This document shows positions 7,818 to 15,061 of a stretch of DNA of 32,210 nt, one piece after another. The translations under genes were made by a program, and so were the position numbers. Numbering within the stretch: the first letter of the stretch is position 1; each line of letters begins with the position of its first letter. The stretch comes from Actinomycetota bacterium (lineage in GTDB: Bacteria; Actinomycetota; Rubrobacteria; Rubrobacterales; Rubrobacteraceae), in the NCBI GenBank assembly GCA_020200675.1, contig JAIVIG010000290.1:1-32210 (forward strand). The letters run 5' to 3'. The notes under the pieces were generated by a model. The model did no database searches, had not been told where the DNA came from, and saw only the letters and a list, made by a program, of their open reading frames with translations.

Positions 7818-9419
7818 CTACTCTTGTTCCAGCCGCCACTCGCGCATACCTTCGAGAAACAGGATCGTACGCTCCAGGAGCGCTATGACTGCGGCCCGCC
7901 CGCGCAGAGCACCCAGTATGCGATCTAGGGTCTTTTCGTAGTCGGAGCCCTTGCGATGCGCCGCTGCCTTCGACCGCAGCGCTTGGATGTCACGCAACAA
8001 CTTGATGTCACGCTCGACGTGTTCGTAGCCTTCTTGCCGTAACCAGCGTTCGAACGGTAATGCTCTTCTCGTCTTTGACCCGAGGTTGCAAGCGTCGTTG
8101 GATCTCCCTGTCGTTCAGCCCGTCGCTCAGCAGTTTGGCCAGGATGTCCAGGCTGCCCTCGAACTCCGTCTGCGATTCCGTCAGGGGAACTCTCAACTGC
8201 TGGAGCAGGTTGGTGTCCGGACCCGTTGGCTCACGGAACAACGCCCACCCTTCCTGCTTCTGCCAGTCATCGACGAAGCGGCGGTACTTAGCTCGGAACT
8301 TAAGGTCGGGTGTTTGCGCTTCGGCCCATTCGCCCAGAAACGCTCGGCGCACGCCCGTCTGACTCATCGCTCCTTCGGGCGCCACGTTGAAGCTTCGCCA
8401 GTAATCGCGCTCACTCTTGGGTAAATCGCGACCGAGGTCGCCAAGGAACACCACGACGTGGTCGGGGCCATCGTTGTCCATCCTCAAGATCCACGAGCCC
8501 GAGCACCTGATCAAACCGTCTTCCACGTTGTACTTCTCGGGTTGTCATAGTACTTGTGGAGCACGTCCCTTCTAAAAAAGACGGGCGTCAGGTAGTCTGG
8601 CGCTTCCGGATTGGCTCCAAAGTAATTCGCCAATGCATCCGGGTTGCACGAGTGCCGCAACTCCTCCCCCTCGTCGTCGTAGCCGATAACGAAGTCCGGG
8701 AAGTGGTCGTCGACCTCCTCGTACGACCAAATACCTGACCGCTCCACAGGCGGAGGCGGGATTACCCGCGTGGCGAGATACCTGGTCATCGGTTGCGACA
8801 GGATGGTGTTTGAATAGCGCGTGGCGCAGAGTTCGTCGCTCTTCCACGTCTCCTCCGCAGGCAGCGTGACGCCTGCCGAACTGGCGTACCTAACCGAGTC
8901 AGTGAACAGCAGCAGGTCAAGTTGGCGGGCCGCCTGATACTGGCGCAGGAGTTTCGTCTTCACGCGGACCTCATCATCGGACACCTCGACCGCGACCTCC
9001 GCGGTACCGTCCTCGTGTGCCTTCATGAGGACGTGCCGTTCGTTGTCACACCAGAGGTTGTGGAAAAGCCGGAACTCCTGAATGATCTCAAGGTAGCTTG
9101 GGCTAGCGCCGTGAAACTCGCGAAGGAGCACGAGGGGCTCGACCTCGCGGTCGTCGCCCTCCCGATGGTACGTCGTGACCAGCTCGCCGTTCTCGCCCGG
9201 TCCCTGAGAGAATCCTGGCCTGCCGTCGGTCACCATCAGATCCCAGCCAGGATCGCCCAGCGCCCGCTCCCGGTAAGTCGGTGGCGCGAAGGCACAATAC
9301 ACGCCGCCGTTGTCCTGCTTACTGGTGGACCACGACCTGTACACAACCGTCCACGGACCCCGGCCTAGCGCCAAAAAGTCCTCTTGTACGTCCTCTTGGG
9401 TAAGCCACTCATCGTTCAC
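7818..9419 (-). pseudogene. Unrecognised protein gene with two frameshifts
   Basis: Three consecutive minus-strand frames read as one protein of about 530 residues. Frame 1 runs from a GTG at 9419 to about 8526. A single missing C in a CCC run near 8537-8539 (KYYDNP then EKYNVEDGLIRC) moves it to frame 2. A single extra base near 8050 (KSIT then FERWLRQEGYEHV) returns it to frame 1, which ends at 7818. The two shifts compensate each other. No domain is certain. Visible are SDGLNDREI followed by a helical C-terminus containing LRSKAAAHRKG, an R-x5-H arrangement that also occurs in HEPN ribonucleases (weak resemblance). Third-position G/C is lower than in the flanking genes, suggesting transfer. 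It could be a true pseudogene or carry two sequencing errors. Confidence 0.6.
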
Positions 9420-9425
9420 GAAACT

Positions 9426-9431
9426 ATTTTA
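9426..9431 (-). promoter_or_regulatory. -10 box (TAAAAT) of the inserted gene, leaderless spacing
   Basis: TAAAAT on the minus strand lies 6 nt before the GTG at 9419, which has no Shine-Dalgarno. It sits in an AT-rich stretch just after the dnaB stop. The -35 match is poor. Confidence 0.35.
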
Positions 9432-9459
9432 AGCGATGGCCGCCCCGCTCAAAACATTC

Positions 9460-9493
9460 AGCTTGCTCTTCTTGGAGGGGCGGACGGCAAGCT
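9460..9493 (-). terminator. Inverted repeat at the end of dnaB
   Basis: Perfect 7-bp arms AGCTTGC/GCAAGCT (9460-9466 and 9487-9493) with a 20-nt loop, beginning at the dnaB stop codon. There is no U-tract directly after it. It may act as a weak terminator or simply mark the junction of the inserted segment. Confidence 0.3.
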
Positions 9494-10883
9494 AACCGCG
9501 GCGCGCCAGGGAGGCGAACTTGGTGTACTGCTCGAGCCAGGCAAGCTGCACCTTGCCGGTTGGTCCGTTGCGGTGCTTGCCGACGATGACCTCGGCGATG
9601 CCCTTGTCGTCGGAGTCCGAATTATAATATTCATCTCGATACAAGAACATTACCATGTCTGCGTCCTGTTCGATAGCTCCGCTGTCGCGAAGGTCGGAGA
9701 GAAGCGGGCGCTTGTCGTGACGGGCTTCGACGGCTCGGGAGAGCTGGGCTATGGCGAGGACCGGCACGTCTAGGTCACGGGCGAGGACTTTGAGGCCGCG
9801 ACTGATCTCGGAGATCTCCTGCTGGCGGTTCTCGCGGCTGTTCCCGACCATGAGCTGCAGGTAGTCCACGACGACGAGCGAGAGGGGTAGCCCATCCTGG
9901 GCGTTGAGACGGCTCACGAGGCGCCGAACCTTGGCGCGCATCTCCATGAGGGTTATGCCAGCGGTGTCGTCGATCCAGATCGGGGCCTTAGCGACCTCCG
10001 CGACCCCGCGCACGAGCTTAGGCCAGTCCTCGGCCTTGACGTTGCCGCTCCTCAAGTCCTGTGTCCTTATGCGCGTGGTCTGGCTTATGAGGCGCTGGAC
10101 GAGCTGCTCCTTGCTCATCTCCAAGGAGAAAATCGCCACCGGCAGCCCCTTGTCCCCCGCAGCATGCCAGATCGCATTTAGAGCCATGGCTGTTTTTCCC
10201 ATAGCAGGCCTCGCTGCCAGTACCACGAGATCGCTCTTGTGGAAGCCGGTGGTGAGGCGGTCGAGGTCTTCGAAGCCAGACTCTACACCCGTGACCTCGC
10301 CCTCTTGCTCGTAGAGGCGCTGTATCATCTCCAAAGCACTCGGGGCGAGCTCGGAGACGGGGGCGAGGTGATCTTTTAGCTGTCGGTTGGAGACGCCGTA
10401 GATGAGTTGCTCGGCGGCGTCGAGGGCCTGGGTGACGTCGTCGGGCTCGGAGAAGGCCTCCTGCTGGATGCGGCTTCCGGCGTCGATCACGGCGCGCAGG
10501 AGCGCCTTGCCGCGCACTATCTCGGCGTAACGGGCGGCGTTGGCGGCCGTCGGCACGCTCTCGACGAGCCGGAAGACGTACTGCCGCCCCCCGATGCGGT
10601 CGAACTCGCCCACGCTTCTCAGCTCGTCCGAGAGCGTGAGCTGGTCTATGGGCTCCCCGCGCGAGTACAGGCGCATCATCGTTCCGTACAGAACCCGGTG
10701 CGTCTCAGAGTAGAAGTCCTCCGCGGCGAGCGTCTCCCCGATCACCGAGACCGCCGTCTCGGAGACGAGCATCGCGCCGATCACCGCCCGCTCGGCATCC
10801 AAGTCGTGCGGGGGCACGACGGCGCCGGCCTCGTTGGCCGCCCCCGACGGTATGCCCCGTAGATTCCTCCCCCTGTTTTCCAT
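9492..10883 (-). CDS. dnaB: Replicative DNA helicase DnaB
   Basis: Hexameric 5'-3' helicase that unwinds DNA at the replication fork. At 463 residues it is full length. The N-terminal DnaB domain is at about 25-130, a linker follows, and the RecA-like domain holds Walker A ARPAMGKT (residues 224-231), Walker B LVVVDYLQLM and the arginine-rich DnaB segment GAIEQDADMVMFLYRDEYY. No intein is present. The ATG at 10883 has no clear Shine-Dalgarno and is only about 21 nt from a terminator hairpin, so its own promoter is not obvious. Its last 29 codons are duplicated at 7660-7749. The gene follows rplI, the usual actinobacterial order. Confidence 0.96.
   Translation of the reverse strand: MENRGRNLRGIPSGAANEAGAVVPPHDLDAERAVIGAMLVSETAVSVIGETLAAEDFYSETHRVLYGTMMRLYSRGEPIDQLTLSDELRSVGEFDRIGGRQYVFRLVESVPTAANAARYAEIVRGKALLRAVIDAGSRIQQEAFSEPDDVTQALDAAEQLIYGVSNRQLKDHLAPVSELAPSALEMIQRLYEQEGEVTGVESGFEDLDRLTTGFHKSDLVVLAARPAMGKTAMALNAIWHAAGDKGLPVAIFSLEMSKEQLVQRLISQTTRIRTQDLRSGNVKAEDWPKLVRGVAEVAKAPIWIDDTAGITLMEMRAKVRRLVSRLNAQDGLPLSLVVVDYLQLMVGNSRENRQQEISEISRGLKVLARDLDVPVLAIAQLSRAVEARHDKRPLLSDLRDSGAIEQDADMVMFLYRDEYYNSDSDDKGIAEVIVGKHRNGPTGKVQLAWLEQYTKFASLARRG
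9529..9557. repeat. Direct repeat copy 2 (inside intact dnaB)
   Basis: 29 bp identical to 7694-7722, encoding GKVQLAWLEQ of DnaB on the minus strand. Confidence 0.75.
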
Positions 10884-10900
10884 AGTAGGACAGCATGCAA

Positions 10901-10932
10901 CAAAAAGGACTCCGTTACAAGACGGAGTCCTT
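10901..10932 (-). terminator. Rho-independent terminator after rplI
   Basis: On the minus strand an 11-bp perfect stem AAGGACTCCGT/ACGGAGTCCTT (arms 10922-10932 and 10905-10915) with a 6-nt loop runs into TTTGTTG; the arm itself ends in T's. It closes the rpsF-rpsR-rplI operon and sits immediately upstream of dnaB. Confidence 0.85.
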
Positions 10933-10971
10933 GAGGTTCTGGTTTAGGTTACGCCTGAAGCTGTGCTTTAG

Positions 10972-11421
10972 CTACAGCTTCGGAACGACGATGACTTTGA
11001 CACTGGCTTCGACGTCGCCATGGACCTGGATGGGAACCTGGTGGGTGCCCAGGGACTTTATAGGCTCGTCGAGCCTGACGCGGCGCCGGTCGATCCGGAC
11101 GTCGCGGGCTCTCTCGATGGCGGAGGCGATGTTCGCGGCGGTGACGGAGCCGAAGAGACGCTCGTCCTCGCCGGTGCGGGCCTCTATCGTGATCACGCTC
11201 TTGTTCAGGATCCCGGCGATCTCGGTCGCCCTCTCGGCCATGCGCCGGTCGCGCTCCTCGGCCTCTTCCATCTCGTGACGGACTTCCTCCAGCTTGCCCG
11301 GCGTGGCCATCTCGGCCAGACCGCGCGGCACGAGGAAGTTGCGGACGTAGCCGCGGCTCACCTCGATGATTTCGCCGCGACGCCCGATCTTGTCGACGTC
11401 CTGCTTGAGGATTACCTGCAT
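10972..11421 (-). CDS. rplI: 50S ribosomal protein L9
   Basis: The 149 residues begin MQVILKQDVDKIGRRGEIIEVSRGY, shown here as the N-terminal domain pattern V-x-L-x-D-V with GYVRNFLVPRGLA. A long connecting helix rich in Glu/Arg (about 45-75) and the C-terminal RNA-binding domain (LFGSVT at about 90) follow. The ATG has GGGAGGAG 5 nt upstream. It is 13 nt after rpsR and is the last gene before the terminator. Confidence 0.96.
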   Translation of the reverse strand: MQVILKQDVDKIGRRGEIIEVSRGYVRNFLVPRGLAEMATPGKLEEVRHEMEEAEERDRRMAERATEIAGILNKSVITIEARTGEDERLFGSVTAANIASAIERARDVRIDRRRVRLDEPIKSLGTHQVPIQVHGDVEASVKVIVVPKL

Positions 11422-11434
11422 AGAAGCTCCTCCC

Positions 11435-11689
11435 CTATCGTCCGACCACGTACGGCAATAGCGCCATCTCGCGGGCGCGCTTTATCGCCACCGCCGCCTC
11501 GCGCTGGTGCTGGGGGCACAGGCCCGTGACCCTGCGCGCCCGGATCTTGCCGCGATCCGAGACGAACTTGCGCAGCATGTTGTAGTCCTTGTAGTCCACG
11601 TACGCTATGTTCTCCTTGTGGAACACGCACGGCTTGCTCTTGACAGGCCGCTCCCTGCGCGATGGACCGCTCCTTCTTCTACCACCCAT
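11435..11689 (-). CDS. rpsR: 30S ribosomal protein S18
   Basis: The 84-residue protein has a basic N-terminal tail and the S18 core (YVDYKDYNMLRKFVSDRGKI, then RARRVTG and HQREAAVAIKRAREMALLPY). Cys and His in KPCVFHKEN and GLCPQHQ resemble the zinc-type (C+) S18, although with CxxH instead of the usual CxxC. The ATG has GAGAGGAG 7 nt upstream. The gene is 20 nt after rpsF; the single-stranded-DNA-binding gene usually found between them is absent. Confidence 0.95.
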   Translation of the reverse strand: MGGRRRSGPSRRERPVKSKPCVFHKENIAYVDYKDYNMLRKFVSDRGKIRARRVTGLCPQHQREAAVAIKRAREMALLPYVVGR

Positions 11690-11709
11690 AGACTATCTCC
11701 TCTCTCAAA

Positions 11710-12048
11710 TTAGCCCGAGACCTCGGCCGTCTCCGGCTCGGGCAGCGGCCTGTTCGCGTACGTCGGCGGAAGCTTTACGATTATGTGCCGCAAGACGTCG
11801 TCCGAGACGCGCAGGATGCGCTTGAGCTCTGGCAGCGTCCGCTCGCCCACGGTGAACTCCATAACGTAGTAAAAGCCGTCGGCGCGGTGGTCGATCTCGT
11901 ACGCCAGCTTGCGCCGGCCCCAGTTGTTCACCTCGCCGATCTCGCCGCCCGTGCGCTCGATCACGGTCCGAAAACGCCCGACGGTGTTCTCGACCTGCTC
12001 CTCGTCGAGCTCGGGTATGACTATGAGCATGACTTCGTAAGTATCTAT
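11710..12048 (-). CDS. rpsF: 30S ribosomal protein S6, probable AUA start
   Basis: S6 (112 residues) with YEVMLIVIPELDEEQ, NNWGRRKLAYEI, YYVMEFTV and RHIIVKLP. S6 proteins begin a few residues before YEVM, because that is the first beta strand. The first ATG (12028-12030) lies inside this strand and has no Shine-Dalgarno. Reading upstream gives DTYEV preceded by ATA (12046-12048). There is no ATG, GTG or TTG in that stretch, and a GGAGGAGG sits exactly 8 nt before the ATA. I therefore place the start at ATA, a rare but permitted initiator. The C-terminal tail is short and acidic. It is the first gene of the rpsF-rpsR-rplI operon. Confidence 0.9.
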   Translation of the reverse strand: MDTYEVMLIVIPELDEEQVENTVGRFRTVIERTGGEIGEVNNWGRRKLAYEIDHRADGFYYVMEFTVGERTLPELKRILRVSDDVLRHIIVKLPPTYANRPLPEPETAEVSG

Positions 12049-12056
12049 CTTGCTCG

Positions 12057-12064
12057 CCTCCTCC
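12057..12064 (-). promoter_or_regulatory. rpsF: Shine-Dalgarno deciding the rpsF start
   Basis: GGAGGAGG on the minus strand, 8 nt before the ATA at 12046-12048 but 26 nt before the first ATG. Its spacing is the main reason for the AUA start. Confidence 0.75.
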
Positions 12065-12205
12065 GGTCTAGTACGGCTTCCCGAAAGCGAAAGGCTCCGC
12101 CCGGAAAGCAGGGGCTATGTTTGATTACTGTGGCAGTGTACCAATGATATCGATTTGTTACAAGCTTCGCCCGTGCTCCGGCCGGATCTTCGTTTTAGTT
12201 TTGGC

Positions 12206-13402
12206 TCAGGTGCATTCGAGGACCGCGCATTTGAGGTATCGGGTCTCGGGTATGGTGAGGATTTCGGGGTGATCCAGGGCCTGGCCGCGCCACTCGCGAA
12301 CCCTCACCGTTCGCCCGGCGTCGGCGGCCGCGGAGCGCAAGGTGTCCTCCATGAGCTCGCGCGAGAAATGATAGGAGCAGGAGCAGGTGACGAGGGCGCC
12401 GCCGGGGGCGAGCAGCTTCATCGCTCGCAGGTTGATCTCCTTGTAGGCGCGCCGCGCCCCGGAGAGCTCACGCTTCGCCTTGGCGAAGGCGGGGGGATCC
12501 AGGATCACGGCGTCATACCGGCCCCCCGCGTCGGAACGCTCGCGCAGCACGTCGAACGCGTTGGCCCGGGTGAAGGCGATGTTGGAGAGGCCGTTGAGCT
12601 CCGCGTTCTCGCGGGCGGCCCGCAGCGCCAGCCCGCTCGCGTCCACGGCCTCCACGGTCTCCGCCACGCGCGCGGCATGCAACGCAAAACCGCCGGTGTA
12701 GGAGAAGACGTCGAGGACGCGTGCCCCCGAGTAACGCTCCACGTAGCGGGCGGCGGCGAGGTGGTTCTCCCGCTGGTCCAGAAAGCCGCCGGTCTTCTGT
12801 CCGCCGCGCAGCTCCGCCCGGTACCGTACCGGCCCCTCGTGGACGACGACCGAATCGGGGACCTCGCCGGAGAGCGCCTCCACCTTCGTAGCGAGCCCCT
12901 CCCTCTTGCGGGCTGCCAAGTCTCCTCGCAGCAGTATGCCCGTGGGAGAGAAGAGGTCTTCGAGCGTGGAGACGACGCAACTCAAGCGCCGCTCGACCGA
13001 CGCCGAACCTACCTGGAGGACGAAGTAATCTCCGTAGCGGTCGGCGACGAGGCCGGGGATGCCGTCGGCCTCGGAGTGGAGGAGGCGGTAGGCGCCAGCG
13101 TCTATGTGCAGGGATTCGCGGTAGGCTCGGGCTCTCTCGATGCGGTTCCGGAACCAGGCTTCGTCTATCTCCTCGTCTTCGCGGGTGGCGATGCGCAGCG
13201 TGATCTCGCTCTTCGGGTTGTAGAAGGCGTGACCGAGAAAGCGTCCGCCTCGGTCCGTGACGCGTACTATATCGCCCGCGTCTCCCGCGGCGTCGGCTAT
13301 GTCGGAGCGGTAGATCCAGGGGTGCCCGGACCGGGCCCGCGCGGCACCCCTGTTCGTCAGCACGGCCGTCCTCGTCGCCCTCGTGGTCGTAGCTCTCGCC
13401 AT
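12206..13402 (-). CDS. rlmI: 23S rRNA m5C methyltransferase, RlmI-like (class I SAM-dependent)
   Basis: The 398-residue protein has an N-terminal PUA domain (SGHPWIYRSDI then GDIVRVTDRGGRFLGHAFYN), a central domain, and a Rossmann methyltransferase with VLDVFSYTGGFALHAA (SAM loop), AVDASGLAL, and the catalytic motifs VILDPPAFAK and CSCSYHFS with the Cys nucleophile. E. coli RlmI (396 residues) methylates C1962 of 23S rRNA. The start at the ATG 13400-13402 gives the family length, with a GAGG directly before it. An ATG 16 codons upstream (13450) is also possible. It is divergent from crtI. Confidence 0.88.
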   Translation of the reverse strand: MARATTTRATRTAVLTNRGAARARSGHPWIYRSDIADAAGDAGDIVRVTDRGGRFLGHAFYNPKSEITLRIATREDEEIDEAWFRNRIERARAYRESLHIDAGAYRLLHSEADGIPGLVADRYGDYFVLQVGSASVERRLSCVVSTLEDLFSPTGILLRGDLAARKREGLATKVEALSGEVPDSVVVHEGPVRYRAELRGGQKTGGFLDQRENHLAAARYVERYSGARVLDVFSYTGGFALHAARVAETVEAVDASGLALRAARENAELNGLSNIAFTRANAFDVLRERSDAGGRYDAVILDPPAFAKAKRELSGARRAYKEINLRAMKLLAPGGALVTCSCSYHFSRELMEDTLRSAAADAGRTVRVREWRGQALDHPEILTIPETRYLKCAVLECT

Positions 13403-13457
13403 CCTCGTGTAAGCCCCTTTACCCGGTCTTTCGATGAACCCTGCTAACATCGCTCCC

Positions 13458-13473
13458 GTATACTCAAATATAC
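13458..13473. promoter_or_regulatory. AT-rich inverted repeat between rlmI and crtI
   Basis: GTATA and TATAC separated by 6 nt form an inverted repeat in the short divergent region. It supplies possible -10 boxes in both directions: TATACT (13459-13464) for crtI and TATATT (minus strand, 13467-13472) for rlmI. No -35 is evident. It could be an operator, but that is only suggested by symmetry. Confidence 0.35.
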
Positions 13474-13513
13474 CTTCCGAAGAGACGGAAGAGGCACAGG
13501 AGAGGCGAGAAGC

Positions 13514-15061
13514 TTGGCCAAGCGAGTGGCGATTATCGGGGCCGGAATGGGCGGGCTCGCGGCGGCGATCCGGCTGAGGCTTATGGGATTCGAGGTTGAG
13601 GTCTTCGAGAAGAACGGGCAGGCGGGCGGCCGCGTGGGCCGTTTGCAAGAGAACGGTTTCACCTTCGACACCGGCCCGACGCTCCTCCTCATGACCGACG
13701 TCTACCGGTCTCTCTTCGCCGCCGCCGGCAGGGATCTGGACGAGGAGATAGACCTTGTCAACCTAGATCCGAACTACCGGGTCCACTTCGGGGACGGCGA
13801 CTCGATACAGGTCTCCTCCTCCCTGCCGGCCCTGATCCCCGAGCTCGAACGCATAGAGCCCGGCGTCACCCCGCGCTTCTATCGCTTCATGCAGGACGCC
13901 TGCCTCAAGTACCGTCTGGGCCGCAGCGAGTTCGTCGAGCGCGACTTCGAGAAAGCGCGCGACTTCTTCGGCCCGCGCAACCTCAGGCTACTCCTCAAGA
14001 CGAGGGCCGTAAACAACTACTACCGCTCCGTTTCGAAGTTCTTCAAGACGGAGAAGCTGCGGCAGACGTTCTCGTTCCAGACGATGTATCTCGGGCTCTC
14101 ACCCTTCGAGGCGCCGGCGGTCTACGCCCTGCTGCCGTACACCGAGCTGGCCGAGGACGGCCTCTGGTTCCCCCGCGGCGGCATGTACGAGCTCGTCGAG
14201 GCGATGGTCAGACTAGCCCGCGACTTCGGGGTGAACATCAACCTAAACAGCCCCGTGGAAGAGATAGTGGTCGCGGAAGGTAGGGCGCGCGGGGTGCGCG
14301 TGAACGGCGAGGAGGTCGGGGCCGACGCCGTGCTCGCGAACGCCGACCTGCCGTATGTATACCGGAAGCTCCTGCCCCGCTCGGCGGGGGAGGGAGACTT
14401 CAGGTGGAAGCTGCGCAAACGGGAGAAGCTCCTGTACACCGCCTCCTCGTTCATGCTCTACCTGGGCCTCGACAGGCAGTTGGACCACATGTCGCACCAT
14501 AACGTCTACCTCTCGGCGCGCTACAGGGAGAACTTCGAGCAGATCTTCTCCGAACGCAGGCTCCCCGACGACCCGTCGTTCTACACCAACGTCCCCTCGC
14601 GTACGGACAAGAATGCAGCGCCGCCGGGCATGGAGGCGCTCTACGTGCTCGTCCCGACGCCGCATCTGGGCGAGAACGTGGACTGGGAACGCGAGAGCGG
14701 GCCGTTCAAGGAGCGCGTCTACGACCTGCTGGAGAAGAAGGCGAACATACCAAACATACGCCGGCACGTCGTCTACGAGAAGGTCAAGACTCCCGTAGAC
14801 TGGCTCGCCGACTACAACCTGGAGGAGGGCGCGGCGTTCGGGATCGGGCACGGCATCTTCCAGGTCGGCTACTTCCGGCCGCCGCTTGCCTCGAAGACGG
14901 TCCGGGGCGTGTACTTCGTCGGGGCGAGCACCCGCCCCGGTACGGGCGTACCGCTCGTCACCATCGGGGCGAAACTCGCGGCGGAGCGCATCGGACGGGA
15001 CCTCGGGCGCTCCCCCGTCACCCGAAAGGTTGCCGGGACGAACAACGCCGGGGTCTCCTAG
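13514..15061 (+). CDS. crtI: Phytoene desaturase (carotenoid pathway)
   Basis: FAD-dependent CrtI-type desaturase that introduces double bonds into phytoene towards lycopene. The 515 residues start with the dinucleotide-binding motif VAIIGAGMGGLAAAIRL. FEKNGQAGGRVG and FDTGPTLLLM follow, and the C-terminus has the signature VYFVGASTRPGTGVPLV. The start is TTG at 13514 with AGGAGAGG 7 nt upstream. Its stop codon shares one base with the GTG of crtB, so the two are coupled. Rubrobacter species are known for red bacterioruberin-type pigments, which would use this product, but no later pathway genes are visible here. Confidence 0.93.
   Translation: MAKRVAIIGAGMGGLAAAIRLRLMGFEVEVFEKNGQAGGRVGRLQENGFTFDTGPTLLLMTDVYRSLFAAAGRDLDEEIDLVNLDPNYRVHFGDGDSIQVSSSLPALIPELERIEPGVTPRFYRFMQDACLKYRLGRSEFVERDFEKARDFFGPRNLRLLLKTRAVNNYYRSVSKFFKTEKLRQTFSFQTMYLGLSPFEAPAVYALLPYTELAEDGLWFPRGGMYELVEAMVRLARDFGVNINLNSPVEEIVVAEGRARGVRVNGEEVGADAVLANADLPYVYRKLLPRSAGEGDFRWKLRKREKLLYTASSFMLYLGLDRQLDHMSHHNVYLSARYRENFEQIFSERRLPDDPSFYTNVPSRTDKNAAPPGMEALYVLVPTPHLGENVDWERESGPFKERVYDLLEKKANIPNIRRHVVYEKVKTPVDWLADYNLEEGAAFGIGHGIFQVGYFRPPLASKTVRGVYFVGASTRPGTGVPLVTIGAKLAAERIGRDLGRSPVTRKVAGTNNAGVS

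Larger units (their letters stand above)
7660..9494. mobile_element. Putative integrated segment bounded by dnaB 3'-end repeats
   Basis: The interval from the dnaB stop codon to the second copy of the dnaB 3' end contains one broken gene of lower G/C third-position bias than its neighbours. Integration into the 3' end of a conserved gene, with the gene end rebuilt by the incoming DNA, leaves exactly this layout: an intact gene plus a displaced partial copy. No integrase, transposase or terminal inverted repeats are present, so this would be a decayed remnant or the product of homologous recombination. Confidence 0.5.

Noticed and set aside
8500..8545. Programmed ribosomal frameshift in the island gene
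   Set aside because: The CCC-containing site is not a classic slippery heptamer, no stimulatory structure was noticed, and a second shift further on would also be needed.
9492..10883. Intein in dnaB as an explanation for the second C-terminal copy
   Set aside because: dnaB reads through without an insert. The extra copy lies after the stop codon, and no HINT motifs or terminal HN dipeptide were seen next to it.
12028..12030. First ATG as rpsF start
   Set aside because: It has no Shine-Dalgarno and would remove half of the first beta strand of S6; the ATA with ideal Shine-Dalgarno spacing fits better.
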